A stretch of 64,000 bases of DNA, taken from assembly GCA_947685225.1 (NCBI GenBank), contig CANTUV010000037.1, forward strand, positions 27,733,001 to 27,797,000. Reading direction: 5' to 3'. Below the pieces are notes generated by a model. That model did not search any database and was not told the origin of the DNA. It was given only the letters and a program-made list of their open reading frames with translations. Of this stretch, positions 58,885 through 64,000 are shown in pieces; within the stretch, counting starts at the first letter, position 1, and every line of letters starts with the position of its first letter. Position numbers and translations under genes: made by a program. The stretch comes from Garcia nutans. Taxonomy: Eukaryota > Streptophyta > Magnoliopsida > Malpighiales > Euphorbiaceae.

Positions 58885-61282
58885 CTGCAAACACAGCAGA
58901 ATATTCCTCATTAAAGATCAAAGACTGCCATACCAAAACATGTATTTTACTCAAAAACCCACTTTAAAAATCAAAATATTCTTTTTCTTACAATTGATCT
59001 AGGTTGAGAATCTCAAACCTAGGCTCTGATACCAAAAATTGTAACACCCCTTCCCGACCTACGTGTGTAAGCTGAGTAGAGGCGCCACCCTATCCTAATG
59101 TTGCTACCACTTTTACTTAGTCAAATTTTTGTTCCGATTTTTATAGAAATTTTGCCATAGTTTTGCCTAAAAATTCAATCCCAAGTGTCGACAAAACTGG
59201 TTTTGTTTTTCTAATTTTTGAAAACATTTTTACACAAACCAATGCAAACAAAATCATTCTCAGTACACTTCCAATAAATCCCCCTTATAACCTCAACTAC
59301 AACCTGCAAAAAGGATTTACACTTCTAGTACAAAATAAAGTAAAGGTTTATTATGAAATACAGCAGATAAAATCTTTGTTCACTATGCAACGGAAAGTAA
59401 CAATATTTACAAATTCATATACATCAAAACTCAAGTTTTACAACACATAAAATTTATACATGTTTGGCAGTCAGTCTTCGATCTTAAAGCCCACTATTCA
59501 ATCTTCAAAATCTAGGCTCGACTCGGCCTAGAGGAACTCTCTGGTTCTTCCTTGTCACCTGCGCGAAGAATCACATTCGCGCTAAGCCAACGGCTTAGTA
59601 AGATAAAACATGCTAATGGTATGCTTTAATGTAATGCAATGCCACATATGTTATTGATAAGATCAATATCATAAATATAAAGTTAACCACATAATTATGC
59701 ATTTCACAAATCATAGTCATATGAGCATACCACATTTCAACATCTTTCCACATTCAACATTAATCAATCATACTCAATAACCAACATCTCATTTCATTAA
59801 CTCATAACATTATTTAGGACATTCATATAACCCTGACACCTATGGGCCCAACAAGTATTTAATACGATATTCAGAGTTCAGAGTTACTGCTTTGGTTCAT
59901 AGTCACAATAATCACGCCCGTAGGCAAGTGTAACAGACCCAGTCTCTTGGATCATCAACTCAACACATGTGAGGAGATCCTCAACCCGGCAAGACTGTTA
60001 CAAATCATATATCTCATAGTGTAACAGACCCAGTCTCTTGGACCATCAACTCAACACCTATGAGGAGGTCCTCAACCCGGCAAGACTGTTACCTGTCATC
60101 ATTTCTTAGGCATGCCACCCAAATCCAGAACTCTGAAACTGAATAACATATTAAACAAACAATTCATTTCCATTCTCAATTCTCATCACATTTAGGCAAA
60201 CATGCTTTCTTTCTTTCAATTACATCATCTTAGCCAATAACAATGGCTTCACATTTCATTTCACAATATAACATCTCATTATTCAAGTATATATATATAT
60301 ATATCTCATCCATGATCACATTATATCTCACATAGCATCATTCATAAATATCAACATTTCATACCACATTACTCATGAAACACATTACCATTCACAATGC
60401 ACAACATAACATTGTTCAATCTCAACAATGCAATTAGGGCAAAGAACAATTGATTATAACATTCATTGATTCAAGTGTGTTTAAAGTGTTTAGGGTTAGG
60501 TTTAAGGACCAACCTACCTTTGGAAAACCAAAGCAATGCAAAAAGAACAAAGAATTAAAACCCTAACCATAAATAGTACATTCTGGTTTTAAACTCCATT
60601 TTATCCTTATTTTGAAAAATTGTATAAAATAATCTACTTGACTAAAAATTCTAAAATTTTTACAGAATTTAGTTTTGTATCTTAAAATCATCCCTTTAAA
60701 ATTTCAGATCAAACTGAACACAAAATCTTGGTCAAATAGTTCACCTAACCAGACTGCCCCAATTGCCCTGCATCCTGGCAGCAGTTCTGAACTTTGTGAA
60801 TTCCATAAATCAAATTCAATCAACGTGGTTCCAAATTATTTTTCTCAAATACTAGACTCACTAAGCAACAACATATCCAAAATTCGATTGGATATGATTT
60901 TTCTACATTTTATTAAAAATCACGAAATATAGCTGTCCCAGTTAAGGTACCTGCTGGAACAGGTCTAATGAAAATAATCTTTCTAAACTCATAACCATTC
61001 CAAAATCGAATCAACATATTTTTCAGTCATTCTACACTCATAGAGGCACAACATATCAAAAATTCACTTCAAGAACATTTTTCTATAATTAATTAAAAAT
61101 CATACAAATCACAGCCTTTACTAATTGTAAAACAGAAACAATTTCACTAAACACAACTCTTACTCAACACAATCACTTCCAACACCTTCACCAACTCAAC
61201 TTCTCATCATCAAACCAACAAACCCTAATTCCTTTCTCACACCACTTCAAAAGAATTGAAGAAATTAAAGAAAAGATCTTAC
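58885..61282 (-). other. Predicted leader intron of Gypsy-1
   Basis: Donor TTTGAG|GTAAGATC at 61282 in the 5' LTR, acceptor GTGTTTGCAG|ATATAGG ending at 58885, then 12 nt to the gag ATG. Intron 2398 bp. The donor lies about 250 bp after a TATAAAGG. The intron contains the primer site, so a spliced RNA could be translated but not reverse transcribed. Prediction only. Confidence 0.5.
59022..59034 (-). other. Primer-binding site of Gypsy-1
   Basis: TGGTATCAGAGCC on -, 5 nt from the 5' LTR; perfect iMet type. Confidence 0.93.
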
Positions 61283-61821
61283 CTCAAATGAAGAAATCTA
61301 CAAATCTTTAACCAAAACCCTTGTTTCTTTCTTCAAAATGCTTCAAACCTCAAGATCACCTCTCTTTCTCTCTTTGTCTATGGAGAATCCGGCCACTTCA
61401 AGAAAGAAAGAAGAAAATGCACAAGTCAAACACCTTTTCTTCTTTTAATCTCCACCATGCATCTTACAAGGAAAATTACCAAAACACCCTTAACCATATA
61501 ACTAACTCTTTGTCTCATATAAGCCCTTTATAGTAATTTCATTAACAACCAAAAATATCTTCTTCCACTTAACCATCACCTTGACTCTTCATTTGACCAA
61601 TGTATATGTTAATTATATCATCATATAAACAACATATACATTTGTCTCTAAACCCTAAATTTCTTCTCCAAAACACATATACATATACATTCTCTTCCCA
61701 TTTCTTTTCTCTTACAATTTAACACATATATGCACAAACATTCACTTCCCAATATATATATCAACAACCACAATAACAACAACATACTCAAAACTTCTAG
61801 GGCATAAATGAGGATATTACA
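59040..61821 (-). repeat. 5' LTR of Gypsy-1
   Basis: 2782 bp, nearly identical to 51394-54175. Confidence 0.96.
61525..61532 (-). promoter_or_regulatory. Candidate TATA box of Gypsy-1 5' LTR
   Basis: TATAAAGG on -, about 290 bp into the LTR and about 250 bp before the donor; same site at 53879-53886 in the 3' LTR. Confidence 0.45.
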
Positions 61822-61955
61822 GTTTTTACCATTGAAAACTGGTGGTGAAAGTGTTCCAGTAATGCTTGAAGCCATTTTCTTGGATTGTGTCTTTTTGGTG
61901 CAAATTTCTTACTTGTTTTCTCTCAATTCTCATAGCCTCCACAAAGAACAATAAA

Positions 61956-61967
61956 GCTTTGATACCA
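61956..61967 (-). other. Primer-binding site of Copia-2
   Basis: TGGTATCAAAGC on -, two bases from the 5' LTR; one change from the iMet type. Confidence 0.85.
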
Positions 61968-61969
61968 AT

Positions 61970-62222
61970 TGTAAGTTTGGAAGCAAAGAAATAGAGAAAA
62001 TTTGCTAAAACAACTCACACATTTTCATTATAAAGAAAACCATAATTTATAAAATACAAAGTAGTTGTACTTTACAGCTAAAAGTATTTAAACCATATTT
62101 GGTGACTAAAATAATTAATCAAAAACAATAATTGAAAGAGAATGAACCTACAGCCGGAACTACAACTTTATTCCATATGATCTGAACTAAAATGACAACA
62201 AAAAATACCATTGACACCACCA
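61970..62222 (-). repeat. 5' LTR of Copia-2
   Basis: 253 bp, diverged from 33856-34107 at many positions, so Copia-2 is old. Confidence 0.92.
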
Positions 62223-62887
62223 AAAACAAAGATAATTCCAAAACCCATAAATCTAATATATGTTGAGTATATACCAAAATCAAATAACAACATTTCACAT
62301 AAAACTAAAAATATTATTAATATCACAAATCTTATTGAGTAAATTTATGGAACACCTTAGTGAATTTATCAAACACTTTATGTTCGTTTGCATAAGACAA
62401 AGTAAAAAAAACATTAATCTTCAAAAAATTATTATAAATACAAAACAACATAAAAAAAAAACAAACAAACATGTAATGTAAAATATACTAATAATATACA
62501 AACAACATACTAATAATATACCTTGGTATAATAAAAAAAATTTCCTCTATTAAGCAAAAATTTCTAAGATTCTTGAATTTTCACTCAATTTTCTTGCCAA
62601 TCCAAAATCACATAGCTACACTGCACAAACATATAAGAAAACTAGTTGATATATGTATGGCAAAATCAAAAGTCCTTTGGACGGTTGGAAGTGAAGGAAC
62701 TAAGCTAGAGTTCGTGCGTTTGATGAATTGAAAACGAGGGTTAGTTATAAAGGCAGCAACTGCGGTGTCAAGTGGTTCTGGTGGTCGACCTATGGTACAA
62801 TGGTGGTGAGTTTGCTTGTTAATGGTAGGCGTGGGCTTGTTAATGGTAGGCGTGGATGGTGGATTTGACTAACTCGAGGAAAGCAAT

Positions 62888-62965
62888 TGAAATGGCTGAG
62901 AAAAAGGAAGAGCAAGGAAAGAAATATTCTTGGCTGAGAAAAGGAAGAGCAAGAAAAGGAATTTC
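62888..62965 (+). repeat. Two-copy tandem duplication, about 40 bp
   Basis: GGCTGAGAAAAAGGAAGAGC and GGCTGAGAAAAGGAAGAGC, each followed by AAGRAAAGRAAT-like sequence. Confidence 0.75.
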
Positions 62966-63239
62966 GTGAAACAAACTGAGAAAGCCATTATTGAGTTCAA
63001 TAAGAGAAGGGCTGAAGAAATGTAATGAAGAGCAAAGAAAAAGATCGCATAAAAAAATAAAAACATATGTAGTATAAATATAAAATCAATACCGTAAAGA
63101 TGCATAAAAAATTAATCATAAAAATATTAACTTGATTAAAAAATAGTAATTGGTGTAAGTTTCTCTAGAATAAAATCTCCAATACTTGAAAATAGCAACC
63201 CAGTTTTCACCTTATCTACGATAGCTAGCTCTAAAAGTG

Positions 63240-63260
63240 AAAAAAAAAAAAAAAAAAAAA
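63240..63260 (+). repeat. Poly(A) run
   Basis: About 20 A residues; no retroposon body recognised upstream. Confidence 0.9.
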
Positions 63261-63789
63261 CATTGAGTGACAAGCTCAATAAGTTTGCTTACAATTTTGC
63301 CATATTACAGTTTACTTAGGATGATCGTGTGGCATTTTCTCAAAGCATATTCATTTTAACTAATTGCCCTAACGAAATTTTAGAGTAATATGAATAAAAA
63401 AAGTAAAGGTGTATTTACATCATTACACTTTTTCGAAAAAACGCCTAGGCCAATTATTTTACGTCCCTGACATCTTAAAAATGGCCTTTTGACACCAATA
63501 AATTAATAGCAATATTAATATAATAAAATGTGAATCACGCCTGTTAACAATTTGAAACATTATATTCATAAAATTAGGGATGAAAATTGATCTGATTAAT
63601 CGGCATTTAGTAACCGGCCAACCTAGCCGCTATTGATCAAGTTAAAAATTTTATTCTTCTAAACCAATCACTATTGATCAAATTTCATCAATTTTATCAC
63701 ATTTAATCACTTTTAACAAGCAAAATACAAATTAAAACTAACCAGTCTAATTAGTTTAAACTTATATAACAATCGGATTAGCCAAGTTC

Positions 63790-63930
63790 ACAGTAGGATT
63801 GATCAACATTTGCTCATCTCTACTTAATATTTCTCTATGTAATGTTCGAATTTGCTCATCCCTACTTAAAATTTCTCTAATGATCGACATTTGAACATTC
63901 CAACTTAAAATTTCTCTATGTAATTTTGAC
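63790..63930 (+). repeat. Three-copy degenerate repeat, about 50 bp
   Basis: The motif TTGCTCATCYCTACTTAAWATTTCTCTA occurs near 63809 and 63850, with a diverged third copy near 63890. A short frame on - with repeated REILSRDEQ follows from it. Confidence 0.6.
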
Positions 63931-64000
63931 ACACGAATATGAACGAGTACAACGTGCACCTGCCAAATAATATGAAACTACAGAAAATAAATCAAATATG

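Larger units (their letters stand above)
51394..61821 (-). mobile_element. Gypsy-1: young, nearly intact chromovirus
   Basis: 10.43 kb with two 2782-bp LTRs, perfect primer site, polypurine tract, gag-pol with chromodomain, and target duplication GTTTT at 51389-51393 and 61822-61826. The LTRs differ at two positions by eye (T/G near 51557, T/C near 53920). It lies inside Copia-2 gag, whose sequence rejoins when it is removed. The only obvious defect is a TGA in integrase. Confidence 0.96.
34150..61875 (-). pseudogene. Copia-2 gag-pol pseudogene in three separated pieces
   Basis: Piece 1 (61875-61827): MASSITGTLSPPVFNGKN. Piece 2 (51388-48127): gag (HIMACEIGKEAWDRLKEEF, about 51180), knuckle CRSCKKFGHIEKAC (about 50625-50670), protease WVIDSGYTHYM (about 50480-50510), GAG-pre-integrase WHRRFGHFSLHALK (about 50075-50120), integrase (KTDNGTEY about 49715-49740, then QNGISERR), and RT with YVDDLLIIGS (about 48450-48485). 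Piece 3 (34731-34150): RNase H, YSDWGGSVDDMKSTSGFMF and AQSTAEVEYI. Protease Asp and RT YVDD are kept, but internal stops occur (for example after NVQ in gag), so the element was decaying before or after it was split. Confidence 0.9.
33856..62222 (-). mobile_element. Copia-2: Ty1/Copia element split by nested insertions
   Basis: LTRs 33856-34107 (3') and 61970-62222 (5'), both TGTAAGTTT...CA on +, with target duplication AAAAC at 33851-33855 and 62223-62227. Removing solo-C/Gypsy-2 (34732-48126) and Gypsy-1 (51394-61826) leaves about 4.5 kb, a normal Copia length, with all domains in order. Confidence 0.93.
62228..64000. other. AT-rich right flank, no gene recognised
   Basis: 62650-62880 is more GC-rich with two direct copies of CTTGTTAATGGTAGGCGTGG. 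No domain was recognised. The rest is AT-rich. Confidence 0.4.

Noticed and set aside
62650..62880. Host gene start on -
   Set aside because: A short open stretch with no known motif, no clear start and a local duplication; not enough to call.

Overview
The window is repeat-dense plant nuclear DNA, probably from a eudicot (the species cannot be fixed from sequence alone). It is AT-rich and has no intact host gene. LTR retrotransposons dominate: Ty3/Gypsy chromoviruses with a C-terminal chromodomain and iMet-type primer sites, and Ty1/Copia elements. AAACCCTA-type teloboxes, GT-AG introns and many microsatellites fit a plant genome. Element names used here (LARD-P, solo-Q, LARD-A, D, Copia-1, solo-B, Copia-2, solo-C, Gypsy-2, Gypsy-1) are local labels.

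Layout. 1-8459 is the 3' part of a non-coding LTR element on + (LARD-P); its 3' LTR is split by a 3.0 kb solo LTR (solo-Q, 4278-7285, 5-bp target duplication TCTAA). 8460-9850 is a decayed plant-mobile-domain (PMD/MAIN-like) gene on -, cut by LARD-P. 10591-11240 is a 42-bp minisatellite. 11438-19674 is LARD-A, a second non-coding element with a primer site, polypurine tract and nearly identical LTRs, the left one truncated at a palindrome cluster. 20576-24736 is a deleted Gypsy relic (D). 27060-27800 is a GRF zinc-finger relic. 27906-32698 is Copia-1 (TSD GTTTA), carrying a 1.77 kb solo LTR (solo-B, TSD GGACT) in its gag.

33856-62222 is a nested stack. Copia-2 (TSD AAAAC) was hit by solo-C (34732-48121, TSD TAGAA), which was then hit by Gypsy-2 (35556-46197, TSD CAAAT). 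Copia-2 was also hit in gag by Gypsy-1 (51394-61821, TSD GTTTT). Gypsy-1 is the youngest insertion: its two 2782-bp LTRs differ at two positions that I can see, and its gag-pol is open apart from one in-frame TGA in integrase.

How the parts relate. Gypsy-1, Gypsy-2, solo-C, D and the two LARD elements share LTR ends (TGTAAYATC...GTTACA), an iMet primer site where one is preserved, a TTTCGAGGACRAAATT-type stretch before the polypurine tract, and a long structured LTR leader. The LARD elements have no coding sequence and were most likely mobilised in trans by Gypsy-1-like relatives. The most unusual signals are: (i) GACACGGCC...GGCCGTGTC dyads in two unrelated LTR families, with paired changes in both arms; (ii) a conserved TATA/splice-donor/acceptor arrangement predicting a 2.4-2.6 kb leader intron that removes the primer site; (iii) conserved leader hairpins with covariation; (iv) a cassette in the LTR where each subfamily carries a different minisatellite between the same flanking sequences.
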